DNA of 64,000 nucleotides from Alphaproteobacteria bacterium (GTDB taxonomy: Bacteria > Pseudomonadota > Alphaproteobacteria > JANQMY01): contig JANQPL010000009.1 in NCBI GenBank assembly GCA_028289425.1, positions 388,961-452,960 on the forward strand, written 5' to 3'. Below, piece by piece: positions 28,163 through 37,599 of the stretch. The notes under the pieces were generated by a model that was given only the letters and a program-made list of their open reading frames with translations, was not told the DNA's origin and did no database searches. Position 1 is the first letter of the stretch. Each line of letters starts with the position of its first letter. A program made the position numbers and the translations under genes.

Positions 28163-28194
28163 GGCGACGCGGACGTTAGACTGCCGGCGCGACT

Positions 28195-28953
28195 CTACGG
28201 TTTCAGCGCAAGCGGTTTGATCGCCGAGTATTCACTGAACATTCCCAGCGCGACATTACGGTTTATGGCGTCGAAACCCGTGTCGGACAAAACGGATTGA
28301 ACCGTCTCCGGCGGGACACAATTCTCGACAGTGTCCCAGAAGTAAGCATATAGCTGGGCCGAATCTCTTCCCACAGACGAGATCCTAGCCGCAAGAGGGA
28401 CGATGTTCTTCATATAAATCCGCAGCGCCGCCCGCCGCAACCGCCCGTCCGGTACCGTCAAATCGATGATGAGCAGTCGGCCCCCGGGTTTCAGAACGCG
28501 TTTGTACTCATGAAATGCGCTGGAAAGATCCGAAACATGCCGCACAGCAAAGCTCATACATACGAAGTCGAATTCATCCCCGTTGAAGGGAAGGGCTTCC
28601 GCAGTCCCGGCGATTGGCCGAACAACGCGCCTCTTCGAACGTGCGACTTCAAGCATGCCGACACTCGGATCAAGGCCGTATACGGCCCCTGAACTGCCAA
28701 CGATCTCTTCGGCAATCCGCGAAATCCATCCCGTGCCGCATGCGACATCTAGGACACGCATTCCCGGCTGAATGCCGGCACGCCTCAAGGCGTCTCTGCG
28801 GTAGCGCACGTCGGTTCCAAATGACATAAAACCATTGACCGCGTCATAGACAGGCGCTGACTGGTCGAACATGCGATTGATCGCTCCGGCGCGCGTGTCG
28901 TCGGAATCATAATAGTCGGCAAGAGTTGGGTGTGGTCGATACGGCTTCTGCAT
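28195..28953 (-). CDS. SAM-dependent methyltransferase (UbiE/MenG-like), probable aryl head-group methylase
   Basis: A 252-residue class I methyltransferase. VLDVACGTGWISR is motif I, GLDPSVGML motif II, and FDFVCMSFAVRHVSD and LKPGGRLLIIDLT follow, all close to UbiE/MenG C-methyltransferases. In aryl polyene clusters a methyltransferase of this kind methylates the aromatic ring. It is 87 bp downstream of the FabG-type reductase on the same strand and is the last gene of the leftward cluster. A general role in quinone biosynthesis is possible but the location argues for the pigment. Confidence 0.82.
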   Translation of the reverse strand: MQKPYRPHPTLADYYDSDDTRAGAINRMFDQSAPVYDAVNGFMSFGTDVRYRRDALRRAGIQPGMRVLDVACGTGWISRIAEEIVGSSGAVYGLDPSVGMLEVARSKRRVVRPIAGTAEALPFNGDEFDFVCMSFAVRHVSDLSSAFHEYKRVLKPGGRLLIIDLTVPDGRLRRAALRIYMKNIVPLAARISSVGRDSAQLYAYFWDTVENCVPPETVQSVLSDTGFDAINRNVALGMFSEYSAIKPLALKP

Positions 28954-29040
28954 CTGGTTCGATCAACGCCTATTGAGTTATTCTTCTTAAGGGTGCGTAG
29001 CCTGCCGACAGCGAAGAACGCAACGATGTATTGGGCATAG

Positions 29041-29766
29041 CTAGCCGATCCCTCCGCTGACGCTAACGATTTGTCCGTTTATGTATCCGGACTTTTCCGA
29101 AGCGAGAAACCCCACCAAATTAGCGACGTCCTCGGGCGTACCTGCCTTTCTTGCAGGCACAAGGCTCTCGATGAGTTCCTTATCGAACTTCTTCATCGTT
29201 TCTTCAGTCGCGATAATCCCCGGAGCAACAGCATTGGCCGTGATGCCTCTTGATGCAACCTCATGTACCAAGGACTTTATAGCGCCATGTAGACCCGCCT
29301 TGGCCGCTGCATAGTTCGTCTGACCGCGATTTCCGATTATTCCGGAAATTGACGAAACGCCGATTATCCTTCCCCATCTGGTCCGGATCATCGGCAAAAG
29401 AAATGGCTTCACAACATTGAAGAACCCATTGAGCGATGTGTCGACAACTTCATACCAATCTTCCGTTTTCATACCCGCGAGCGGCGCGTCCCGATGAAAG
29501 CCGGCGTTGGACACGAGCACCTGAATTGGCCCGTCGTCGAGAATCACGTCTGCTGCTTCTGTCACCTCTTTTGCGTCGGTCACATCAAAGGTGACCGAAG
29601 AAGCAGTACCGCCGCTCCCACGTATTTTCTCAACGAGCTGTTCGGCCGCCGAACGGTTCGAATGAGCATGAACAACGACTTCAAACCCCGACGAGGCAAG
29701 TTCCCGGCATATGGCACCACCGATCGCCCCACTACCGCCCGTGACGAGTGCTCTTTTGGCGCTCAT
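29041..29766 (-). CDS. 3-oxoacyl-ACP reductase, FabG-like (ApeQ type)
   Basis: A 241-residue SDR ketoreductase: TGGSGAIGGAI at the N-terminus, NAG, catalytic Ser in GVSSISG and Tyr/Lys in NYAAAKAGLHG, C-terminal VSGGIG. It reduces the beta-keto group formed in each elongation round of the polyene chain. Its ATG overlaps the dehydratase stop by 4 nt. The ketoreductase-dehydratase-CLF-ketosynthase order is that of aryl polyene clusters, which favours ApeQ over a housekeeping FabG. Confidence 0.87.
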   Translation of the reverse strand: MSAKRALVTGGSGAIGGAICRELASSGFEVVVHAHSNRSAAEQLVEKIRGSGGTASSVTFDVTDAKEVTEAADVILDDGPIQVLVSNAGFHRDAPLAGMKTEDWYEVVDTSLNGFFNVVKPFLLPMIRTRWGRIIGVSSISGIIGNRGQTNYAAAKAGLHGAIKSLVHEVASRGITANAVAPGIIATEETMKKFDKELIESLVPARKAGTPEDVANLVGFLASEKSGYINGQIVSVSGGIG

Positions 29767-30176
29767 TGAAAAAACACCCCGGCTTGACCCTCGACTACTC
29801 TATCTTGGTCGCTCATAAAGCAAAACTCGTACGCGCAGCTCTTGGCGGTTTTCATGATCAAATGCACTTCGGCCGTACACGCTGCTTCTTCACTCGCGAG
29901 AAAGCGCGAATGGATCTTAATGTTTCGCAAACTTGCCAGGAGGCCGCCGCGCGCCGCTTCATCCGAGATTAGGGCTCCGTGCAAAGCCATCGCTTGCGCA
30001 CAAATCTCGATGCAGCAAAGCGCTGGCATGCGTCCATTCACCAATAACGGATTGCGTTCAAGGAAGTCGCCCCGAACCGCACCCTTTAGAAACTCATCCC
30101 CCCAATCAACGATCCGATCAATAAAAACCATCTCGCCGGAATGAGGCAGTAAGTTGCTGATCGGGCCGGTCATCAT
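29763..30176 (-). CDS. Hotdog-fold 3-hydroxyacyl-ACP dehydratase, ApeP-like
   Basis: A 137-residue protein with the opening LLPHSGEMVFIDRIVDW typical of ApeP/COG4706-type dehydratases of aryl polyene and flexirubin systems. It removes water from the 3-hydroxyacyl chain so that double bonds are kept, giving the conjugated polyene. Both ends overlap its neighbours by 4 nt (ATGA). A second, smaller dehydratase of the ApeI type is encoded at 36 kb, and the two probably work as a pair. Confidence 0.82.
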   Translation of the reverse strand: MMTGPISNLLPHSGEMVFIDRIVDWGDEFLKGAVRGDFLERNPLLVNGRMPALCCIEICAQAMALHGALISDEAARGGLLASLRNIKIHSRFLASEEAACTAEVHLIMKTAKSCAYEFCFMSDQDRVVEGQAGVFFQ

Positions 30177-30970
30177 GGCGCCGTTACCTCAAGTGACAAA
30201 AATGTGTTTCTACCCAGCGGAATGCTAGTCCGCGCTGGCTTTGAGCTGGCCACACACTCAAGCAACAACAGACTGTCTGCAGCCGGATTTTTACTCAGCA
30301 GCTCTTGGATGACATTAGCGTTCGGCAGCTTGGCACCGTTATTCTTTGTGTCGGTGGCCGCATGCCCGATCTTGGCTTCAGACGTCGCCACCGGTTGAGG
30401 CGTCAGCAAGATCGAGGCACCCATGGGAAACGCAATCGAATAAGTAGCATCTAGTGGCGGCGGAAAGGGGTGTTCATAGCAGACCAGTAGGCAGGGCCTC
30501 TTCGTTGCATTCACCTGCACCATTGCCTTAAGCAACCCCATACCGAAGGTGTTTCGCCCTGCGGCAATGCTTGTCGTCGGCTGCTTGTTTCCATGGCCGA
30601 TCGTCCAGTATCCGGCCGGCGCATTATGAACGGAGTTGTGAAAGTCAGTGGGCGACACAAGTTTTTCAGAGGTGGAGAGTTGATTGAGCAAACGCGTTAC
30701 GACATGCGTATCGCCGGTGGAATTGGCAAAGACGCTGCATAAGTCGGACACCTCGAATGGGGATTGCTCGACAGCCTCTTCAGCAACTCGAAGTGCCAAG
30801 CGCACGGTAGGACTGCAGCGGCGCCTTTCCCTCGCACTGAGAATGCGCGGCGCCGCGATTTCCGGTTCGTCAAAAATCCACGCCGCCTTGCCGGTCAGTG
30901 TTTGCCTGGCTTGCTTCCAACCGTGCAAGCCAGGCCCTTCCACACCCAGTCCTGAGATCCAAATGTTCAT
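30173..30970 (-). CDS. Beta-ketoacyl synthase chain-length factor, ApeC-like
   Basis: A 265-residue ketosynthase-like protein with only the N-terminal thiolase-fold part and no active-site cysteine where one would be expected. The segment NSVHNAPAGYWTIG matches the conserved SVHNA-AG block of the ketosynthase-like chain-length factors of aryl polyene clusters. It forms a heterodimer with the ketosynthase in the next gene and sets chain length. Overlaps both neighbours by 4 nt. Confidence 0.82.
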   Translation of the reverse strand: MNIWISGLGVEGPGLHGWKQARQTLTGKAAWIFDEPEIAAPRILSARERRRCSPTVRLALRVAEEAVEQSPFEVSDLCSVFANSTGDTHVVTRLLNQLSTSEKLVSPTDFHNSVHNAPAGYWTIGHGNKQPTTSIAAGRNTFGMGLLKAMVQVNATKRPCLLVCYEHPFPPPLDATYSIAFPMGASILLTPQPVATSEAKIGHAATDTKNNGAKLPNANVIQELLSKNPAADSLLLLECVASSKPARTSIPLGRNTFLSLEVTAP

Positions 30971-32148
30971 CTCTTGCCCAGCACCAGCGAACAGTTATTA
31001 CCACCGAACCCAAATGAATTGGTTATTGCGTAGTTTCCCTCCATCTGTCGGCTCTCGGTCAGAACGGAAAGCGACAAGTCGGGATCTATGTTTTCAATGT
31101 TTTTGTTTGCAGGCTTGACGTTGTTTGCAAGCGCCTCTGCCGTAAGGATGATCTCAAGTATACCTGCGGCGCCAAGGGCATGACCGGTCCAGCCTTTCGT
31201 CGAGCTGCAGGCCTGGCCCGAACCGAAGACGGCGTTGATTGCAAGATCTTCTGAGCGGTCGTTCGCCTTGCTGCCGGTGCCGTGAAGATTGATGTAGGCG
31301 ATTTCATCGGGGTCGAGATTAGCTTGGTTCAGAGCAGCCCGCATCGCCGCCGCCGCACCACTCCCGTCCGGGTCCGGCGACGACATGTGGTAAGCGTCAG
31401 AACTTTCACCATAACCCAAGATACAAATTTGGCTGTCGATCGACGGTTTCTCCAGCAAGGCGAAGCCACCGGCCTCTCCAATTGAAATACCATCCCGATC
31501 CCGATCGTTTGGCCTGCAAGGTTTGGCCGAAAGAAGTTGCAGGGAATTAAATCCGCACAATGACATCCAACACAGTGTGTCAACGCCACCAACCACGGCC
31601 GCATCGACGAAGCCCGCATCAATAAGCTGATGGGCATCGGCAACCACTTTTGCGCTCGACGAACAAGCAGTAGAGACCGTGTATGTGGGCCCCACCAGAC
31701 CCAATGCGGCTGCGACAAAATCGGCCAATGATGAGTGGGCCTGAGTGGTCTCGAATTTGAAGCCTTTTGGCAATGGACGGTCTTCGTCGGCCCGTTCGAC
31801 GAAGGCGAATTCGGCTTCCTGAATGCCGGAGCTTGTCGTTCCGACAACCACCGCAATTCTATTGGCGCCATATTTTGCTACGGCATCGGCCACCTTTTTC
31901 GAGAAGAGATCCGTGTCCAATGTCAGAGCGGCAAGACGGTTATTGCGGCAATTGAACTCGCGCAACCCACGGCTAAGAGCGTACTCATCGAGCGCACTCA
32001 CACGCCCGATATAAGTATCCAGATTGGCACCATCAAAATCGCAGTGGGTCAGGCCGTCCAGGGAGTTGGTTATTGCATGCCAGGTATCTTTGGTTCCAAG
32101 CCCAATGGCCGAGGCACAGGTATATCCAGTTAGAGATAACAGCGTCAT
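30967..32148 (-). CDS. 3-oxoacyl-ACP synthase (aryl polyene ketosynthase)
   Basis: A 393-residue ketosynthase with the complete catalytic triad: Cys162 in VSTACSSSAK, His289 in LHGTGSKAND, His323 in KGWTGHALGAAG. It elongates the aryl starter with malonyl-ACP in partnership with the chain-length factor downstream. The C-terminal SFGFGGNNCSLVLG is typical. It corresponds to ApeO or ApeR; only one catalytic ketosynthase gene is seen here whereas characterised clusters have two. Overlaps the exporter gene and the chain-length factor by 4 nt. Confidence 0.9.
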   Translation of the reverse strand: MTLLSLTGYTCASAIGLGTKDTWHAITNSLDGLTHCDFDGANLDTYIGRVSALDEYALSRGLREFNCRNNRLAALTLDTDLFSKKVADAVAKYGANRIAVVVGTTSSGIQEAEFAFVERADEDRPLPKGFKFETTQAHSSLADFVAAALGLVGPTYTVSTACSSSAKVVADAHQLIDAGFVDAAVVGGVDTLCWMSLCGFNSLQLLSAKPCRPNDRDRDGISIGEAGGFALLEKPSIDSQICILGYGESSDAYHMSSPDPDGSGAAAAMRAALNQANLDPDEIAYINLHGTGSKANDRSEDLAINAVFGSGQACSSTKGWTGHALGAAGILEIILTAEALANNVKPANKNIENIDPDLSLSVLTESRQMEGNYAITNSFGFGGNNCSLVLGKR

Positions 32149-34490
32149 GTAATGCGATCTTTTTCATCTTTTGCAAAAAAGGCTGTCATCGCAATAAGCG
32201 ATATCGCTGTTCCGACAGCTACGGTAAAGCCAATGCCACTTAATACCGGCGTGCTTGAAAATGACATTACAAAGAATACCGCAACCGAAGTCGATGCGCA
32301 GACAAGGACCGCGAACAGAGTGCGCGAGCGCCCCTCATCATCACGCGTTTCCCTGCTTAGAAACAGAGCGTAGTCCAAGCTCAGCCCCAAAACCAATATA
32401 AGCGATATAATGTGAAATGGTGAAAGCAGCTCGCCTGCCAACACCAGAACACTCACGGTGAGAGCCATTGCGATCGTTATTGCAAATGCCATTCGAAACG
32501 CTCTTGCTGGATTTAACGCCGCGAAAATACCTATTGCGGCAAGTATGACACCGACCCCTAACCAGCCTAGAGACTCGGCCCTATAGTTGGCCATCAAATT
32601 TTCGCTTTCTCGCTTCAGGTCGATATAGTGTAGGCCACGGGTTTGAATGCGTTCGACTTCTTCTTCGATCGCCGCCGCGTTTTCAACGTCATTTAACAGA
32701 ACGAGCCCGACCCAAGAGCCAGGTTCTTCTTCAAACAATGTGGCCCTCAACTGAGCATGCAATATGGGTATGCTATTGAAATCGGCAACGCGCACATATC
32801 GGCCCGATTTGGCGTCCGCTATGGCCGCCAAAAAGCGATCGAACGCCTGTGGACGAACGCCTGTGTCGGACAATGCGGCTAGGATGTTGGCACGAACGAT
32901 CTCCGGAGATGGCAATGCCGTCGCTCTGCTGCGCTGCTTTTGAATACTTGGCAACATCTGCGCGGTCATTCTAAACCCACCCAAATCCCCCGATTTCACG
33001 AGTTGGTCGAGTCTTGGAGCAAGACGTTCCTGCTTACGCAGCACCCGTTCCTGCGTATCCGCTTCTACAATTATCATCCGCCGAACATCAGAGGCGCCAA
33101 GCTCTCCGCGGAGGCGGCGGTCAACGGCCACAAGCTCTGGCGATACGGGACTTAGTCTACTTAAGTCGTCAGTGAAGACACTCTTCTCGTTAAGCGTCAA
33201 ATAAGCGACCGAGAAAATTGCGAGCGCGAACAAACCAATCTGAGTCGGAAGAGCAAGGACCGTCCCGCGACCTAGCGCCCGCGGCAACTCCGGCGTCGAT
33301 TGCTTCGGCACTAGTATTGTCGGTAGTATTGTTTGTGTAATGATGGCTGCTGTGGCAATTCCAACAACGGCAAAAACACCGAGTTGGGCAAGGCCGGGAA
33401 AACTCGATACCGACATAGGAGCCAACGCAATCGCTGTCGACGCCGCACCAAGTGTCAGCGGGCTTCTGATTTCGTTAAGGGCACGCCACCTCGACTTATT
33501 GCCATCAAGGTGTGACGCCACATGAATCGGATAGTCCACGGAAATCGCGGTCAGCGTCGCCCCGAATGTGAATGCGATCCCGTGAATACTGCCAAACAGC
33601 CACTGGACAACGCCGGCACCGGCAACAACGCCCCCCACCAAAGGAACACCAAAACACAGAACGACTTCCCACGACCGAAATGCCAAGCGGATCACAGCAA
33701 CTAAGATCAGAGACGAAATCACGCTGATCAGCATGGCTTCGGACTGTATTGACGAACTAGCCGTTCGGGCGAATACGCTCGCACCGGACATTTGTATTGC
33801 CATATCGTCCGACGCACGCAGTTGCTCGAACTCAGCTTCCATATAGTCGAGAGCGGCAACCTGCTGAGAGCCACTAATGGCGTCGGAGCTGATGTTTCCA
33901 ACCAACAGGGCGGCGGATAAATCGTCGGAGAACCAAACTCCGTCATAGGTCGTTGGTCCCTCACCAACCAAGAGGGTATCAACGGTAGCAGCGATGTGTC
34001 CGATCGGGTCACGGAAGAATAATCGCGCCAGCGGCTGGTCCGAAATCGACTTCAACTCTTCGAGCGCATTTTCTAGTCCAGCCCGGATGTTTTTCGTTTC
34101 GAACGCAGATGCCTTGATGTCGGGTCCAAGCAATAAGTACCGGTCGAGCAGGAAATCTAACTCGTCCGACTCCAGAGGAATGCTTCCGTTTATGGCAAAC
34201 TCGAAGTGATCCGACTGTCTTAGCGACTCAACGACGAGTGCGCTCGTTTCCGCAAGATCCTCGGGTGTCCCTCCCGTCAACGCAACGAAGACGAAATTGG
34301 ACGACGGTCCGGAATTCATCTGACTGACCGCCAGCTGCATTTTCCGGTCAGACGTTTCAGGCTGAAAAAAACTAAGATCAGACACGAATGTAGAGTTTTG
34401 GACGAGTGCAAAAATGCCCCCACCAAGTCCGGCCAATACAACGGCGAACAATGTCCTCTGAAACACCCGCATCCAATTCAGCTTGATCAT
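32145..34490 (-). CDS. MMPL/RND-family exporter, ApeM-like
   Basis: A 781-residue inner-membrane transporter with the two-fold repeat of the MMPL/SSD type: TM1 near the N-terminus, a large periplasmic domain (about residues 35-240), five helices (about 245-400) with FTFGATLTAISVDYPIHV, then a second periplasmic domain and a matching helix block with LVLGLSLDYALFLSRE. In aryl polyene clusters this protein carries the finished product towards the outer membrane together with a LolA-like carrier, encoded immediately upstream. It overlaps both neighbours by 4 nt. Confidence 0.88.
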   Translation of the reverse strand: MIKLNWMRVFQRTLFAVVLAGLGGGIFALVQNSTFVSDLSFFQPETSDRKMQLAVSQMNSGPSSNFVFVALTGGTPEDLAETSALVVESLRQSDHFEFAINGSIPLESDELDFLLDRYLLLGPDIKASAFETKNIRAGLENALEELKSISDQPLARLFFRDPIGHIAATVDTLLVGEGPTTYDGVWFSDDLSAALLVGNISSDAISGSQQVAALDYMEAEFEQLRASDDMAIQMSGASVFARTASSSIQSEAMLISVISSLILVAVIRLAFRSWEVVLCFGVPLVGGVVAGAGVVQWLFGSIHGIAFTFGATLTAISVDYPIHVASHLDGNKSRWRALNEIRSPLTLGAASTAIALAPMSVSSFPGLAQLGVFAVVGIATAAIITQTILPTILVPKQSTPELPRALGRGTVLALPTQIGLFALAIFSVAYLTLNEKSVFTDDLSRLSPVSPELVAVDRRLRGELGASDVRRMIIVEADTQERVLRKQERLAPRLDQLVKSGDLGGFRMTAQMLPSIQKQRSRATALPSPEIVRANILAALSDTGVRPQAFDRFLAAIADAKSGRYVRVADFNSIPILHAQLRATLFEEEPGSWVGLVLLNDVENAAAIEEEVERIQTRGLHYIDLKRESENLMANYRAESLGWLGVGVILAAIGIFAALNPARAFRMAFAITIAMALTVSVLVLAGELLSPFHIISLILVLGLSLDYALFLSRETRDDEGRSRTLFAVLVCASTSVAVFFVMSFSSTPVLSGIGFTVAVGTAISLIAMTAFFAKDEKDRIT

Positions 34491-35074
34491 AGCAGCTCTG
34501 TGATGCTCATCTTCGTAATCGTTCCATCAGCTTCGTTCATCGTAAATGTCAGCAACGTAAAGTCCTGCCCACGCAGTTCGATCTTCTCGATACGGCGTTT
34601 CATCCTTCTGTTAATTGGGGTGAGAAGCATTCGCCACTCTTGTTTTTCTCCACTGAACTCGACCGTAAACTTCTCTTCCATCAGGGCGAGATTGCCACCC
34701 AAAGTTCCTTTCAGACCAATTCCGATGGCTTCAAGCGGTGGCGCAAACCGAACTGGAAACGACCTTACCCGATCAGAGCCCGCTTTTTGGGAAGAAGCCC
34801 TCGTCCCATCGATTGTGAAGATCTCCGCCGTCGGCGTTTCGACGCTCATCTGAAGAAAATCGGGCGGAGCAAACTTTAGTGTCCCCGTGGACACAATTGG
34901 GTCTTCGACCTCAGGAAGTTGCTTCTCCTGAACAAATGTAGCCTGCACCTCGCCCAACTTGCTTCTGTGGTCGAGAAAAGCACTCAAACTCCACGGCGTT
35001 TCAGAAGCAGCAAGTGGCGTCGGCGATGGAACCAGCGCCACGACGCACAACAACACAATCAACCTAACCAGCAT
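34487..35074 (-). CDS. LolA-like outer-membrane carrier, ApeL type
   Basis: A 195-residue exported protein with a signal peptide (MLVRLIVLLCVVALVPS) and a LolA-like fold: GEVQATFVQEKQLPEVEDPIV, TGTLKFAPPDFLQMSVETP and a late TFTMNEADGTITKM strand. It probably shuttles the hydrophobic polyene across the periplasm between the MMPL exporter and the outer membrane. The ATG at 35074 overlaps the acyltransferase stop by 11 nt; frames extending further upstream lie inside the acyltransferase gene and are rejected. Confidence 0.83.
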   Translation of the reverse strand: MLVRLIVLLCVVALVPSPTPLAASETPWSLSAFLDHRSKLGEVQATFVQEKQLPEVEDPIVSTGTLKFAPPDFLQMSVETPTAEIFTIDGTRASSQKAGSDRVRSFPVRFAPPLEAIGIGLKGTLGGNLALMEEKFTVEFSGEKQEWRMLLTPINRRMKRRIEKIELRGQDFTLLTFTMNEADGTITKMSITELL

Positions 35075-35966
35075 TCGACTTTGCCCCCCAGAAATCATAG
35101 AAGTTGAACCAATTAAGTGGTGCCTGGCGTGCATAATGCTCAAGCCGCCGGGCATACTTGCCAACCCAATATTTCGTTTTTTCAATACCGGAACGTCTTT
35201 CGATATCGATCCGGTCTGCGAACTCCTCGAAAAAGATCTCATACTTGCCATTGCCCTTTGCTAAGGCGACAAAGAAGACCACAGGCACTCGCATTACGCT
35301 GGCGAGAAGGAAGGGTCCAACCGGAAACCGAGCCCGATCGCCTAAGAAATCAATTTCGATCAGCTTGTCTTTGTGGATGTCGCGATCGGCCAAAAGGCCG
35401 ATGGCTCCGCCGGAATCGAGAAACGCTTTCGCTACCAGCAGACTGTTCGGTTCACCGAGTTCGATCACATTTTTCCGAACATCGGATCCAACTGCACTAA
35501 ACACTGCATCCAGATGTTCCGAATTCTCGACATGCATCAGCGCCTTTACATGCGCGTTGGCTTTGTACGCAAGCGCGCGTGGCGCCTCAAAGCTCCCCAA
35601 ATGGGCGCCTAAGAGAATATGCCCCTGATTGTCGCGCCGTAGCTTGTCGACCACTTCCATTCCCTCGACCACAAGCTCGAACTCTTCGTAACGTCCCGCG
35701 AGCAAAAATGGTCGGTCAAGAAGCGTTTCGGCATAAAGAAAGAAATGCCTAAAGACGTCGACGAGACCGACATCTGGGCCCTGGACACGGCGTAGGTATT
35801 GGAGTGAAGCTGTCTTTCGATCTTTCGTGAAGATCAAAAAATAGAGGCAGATCGGAAATAGCAGCGCATAGCCAAATTTTCGGCCAAGCCGCAACACAAG
35901 TTTCGTCATTAGACGGACCAGTGCTGGGCTACCGCGCTCCCCCTGCTCTTTCCACGAGCCACTCAC
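35064..35966 (-). CDS. Lysophospholipid acyltransferase family protein (LpxL/HtrB-like)
   Basis: A 300-residue membrane-associated acyltransferase with the catalytic HLGSFEA (H-x4-acidic motif, HLGSFE) and a later DRDIHKDK segment, as in LpxL/HtrB-like proteins. An N-terminal hydrophobic stretch (YALLFPICLYFLIF) anchors it. In aryl polyene systems a protein of this family (ApeD or the acyltransferase part of ApeJ) joins the polyene or fatty acids to the lipid anchor. Stop overlaps the LolA-like start; start overlaps the ApeI-like dehydratase by 4 nt. Confidence 0.82.
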   Translation of the reverse strand: MSGSWKEQGERGSPALVRLMTKLVLRLGRKFGYALLFPICLYFLIFTKDRKTASLQYLRRVQGPDVGLVDVFRHFFLYAETLLDRPFLLAGRYEEFELVVEGMEVVDKLRRDNQGHILLGAHLGSFEAPRALAYKANAHVKALMHVENSEHLDAVFSAVGSDVRKNVIELGEPNSLLVAKAFLDSGGAIGLLADRDIHKDKLIEIDFLGDRARFPVGPFLLASVMRVPVVFFVALAKGNGKYEIFFEEFADRIDIERRSGIEKTKYWVGKYARRLEHYARQAPLNWFNFYDFWGAKSNAG

Positions 35967-36274
35967 CGGAACTCTCTTTCTCTGACATTTAGAATTGTAA
36001 CCAACACGTTTTCTCCGTGGACGGTTGCCGTCAGTCGTAACGTCTTTTCGTCAATGCGCTGAACGCTCAGAGCGCAAACATCCAAAGGCCGAACGGGTTT
36101 GAGGAATTTTGCCGACGTGACAGAGTCGACCCGAACAGCTTCCACTTTCTCTATTTCGTCAACCGCCGACGCTAACAGGAGTGCGCCGGGCACCAGAGGG
36201 TCCCCAGGAAAATGCCCCTGAAAAGCTGGGTGTCCTTCGTCGAACTCAAGCAGCATAGCCTTACGTCCCGTCAT
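35963..36274 (-). CDS. Small hotdog dehydratase, ApeI-like (FabZ family)
   Basis: A 103-residue hotdog protein with the FabA/FabZ active-site segment HPAFQGHFPGDPLVPGALL (His21 in the GHFPG motif). It dehydrates the 3-hydroxyacyl-ACP intermediates, probably together with the ApeP-like protein. It is shorter than FabZ (about 150) as is usual for this cluster type. Overlaps both neighbours by ATGA. Confidence 0.85.
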   Translation of the reverse strand: MTGRKAMLLEFDEGHPAFQGHFPGDPLVPGALLLASAVDEIEKVEAVRVDSVTSAKFLKPVRPLDVCALSVQRIDEKTLRLTATVHGENVLVTILNVREREFR

Positions 36275-37599
36275 TTACCCGTTTTTGCCGTCGCTATTTT
36301 TCTCAGATGTTCCATCGACACCTTTCCCACGGCATTTCGGGGTAGCGCGTCAAGCACCACCACCTGCCTTGGCACGAGGACAGGGTCTACATGCCGTCGG
36401 AGGAACTCCTTGATTTTTTCTCTTTTACAGCCGTCGCCAACAACAAAAACTGCGGTGCGTGGCGTCATCGCCTTCGAAGACTGAGGTTGAAGAATGAACT
36501 TGCAGTCCTCCACCCCGTCCATACGTAAAAGGACTTGCCTCAAGCCTTCCAGCGATGCGCGCTTTCCCCCGACCTTAACCATGTCGGAACTACGGCCAAT
36601 CAAATCGAAATGCCGTTCGCCCCGTATCGCTATGATATCGTCGAGCTGAACGTCTTCTTTCAAAAACGCCGCTTGAACGAACGTGCGTTCGCCTTCGCTG
36701 CGCAGCGACATGTCATCTCGCAATGCCCACGCGCTGTCTTTTGTTGTCCATCGAGTCGCCACGAATCCAGACTCTGTACATCCGTAGATCTCAAGGATCT
36801 TTGTCGCAAACCGCTTCTCAAAACGCATCGCCATAGCTTGGTCGAGCGGCGCCGTTGCACAAACCGTCAGTTCTACCGGCGGCAGTTCCAGCCGTGTGTC
36901 CAAGAGAGCTCGAATATGCAGCGGCGTCGTAACAAAGCATCGCGGGCCCGCCAAAGACGCCAAGCCCTGAGATATTTCAGCAGGAAAATGGCCACGCTTC
37001 GAAAAAACACGCGCCATCCCCATGAGAGCGGGCATGAGCGACGTCTCGATCCCATAGCTATGCTGGGGAGGCACTGTGGAGAATACGGAGTATTTCGACG
37101 CAACGAACGCCTTCGGGAGGGCCCGCTTAAGGGATTGCCCGCCCGCAACCAAGCCGGCCCAGCTTTTGGAAACAGCAAGAGGATTTCCAGTGGACCCGGA
37201 GGTAAATGCGATCAGTACACGGCGGCTCCCCGGGATTCGGTCAAGAATTTGTTCTAGTTCTTGGCCCGTTTGCGCTGACGGCGCCGTAGCATGATTTGTT
37301 TTTTCGGGCACGCCGATGTCGGTTATCAGCTTGCAACCTTGATATTGACTCTCTAAGTACTCCAGGTGCTTCGTGGTATGGTCGCCAGGAAACAGACTTA
37401 CCTTGTTCGCCATCAAAGCAGCCAAGAAGGCCGTCACAAAGCACCGAAAATCCTCACAAGCGTTAATGACGTAAGAAACGTCACCAAGCGTTGTCGCCAT
37501 GGTTTTGGCGCCGTGAAGGATACTTTCGCGATCCACAAGAGGCGGCGATGGCCCGCTCGCTTTTTCTACCGTCCCGCTGTGCACTCTGTTCGTCCGCAT
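36271..37599 (-). CDS. AMP-dependent ligase, ApeH-like, activates the aryl starter
   Basis: A 442-residue ANL-superfamily adenylating enzyme. Motifs: LIAFTSGSTGNPLAVSKSW (P-loop), EIYGCTESG, and the C-terminal RRNAVGKVS-like segment LPRNAVGKVSMEH with the catalytic Lys. In aryl polyene pathways it loads the aromatic acid (usually 4-hydroxycinnamate or 4-hydroxybenzoate type) on the ACP. The chosen ATG at 37599 shares its A with the stop of the membrane-protein gene (TAATG). No gene for making the aromatic acid is visible in the window. Confidence 0.87.
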   Translation of the reverse strand: MRTNRVHSGTVEKASGPSPPLVDRESILHGAKTMATTLGDVSYVINACEDFRCFVTAFLAALMANKVSLFPGDHTTKHLEYLESQYQGCKLITDIGVPEKTNHATAPSAQTGQELEQILDRIPGSRRVLIAFTSGSTGNPLAVSKSWAGLVAGGQSLKRALPKAFVASKYSVFSTVPPQHSYGIETSLMPALMGMARVFSKRGHFPAEISQGLASLAGPRCFVTTPLHIRALLDTRLELPPVELTVCATAPLDQAMAMRFEKRFATKILEIYGCTESGFVATRWTTKDSAWALRDDMSLRSEGERTFVQAAFLKEDVQLDDIIAIRGERHFDLIGRSSDMVKVGGKRASLEGLRQVLLRMDGVEDCKFILQPQSSKAMTPRTAVFVVGDGCKREKIKEFLRRHVDPVLVPRQVVVLDALPRNAVGKVSMEHLRKIATAKTGK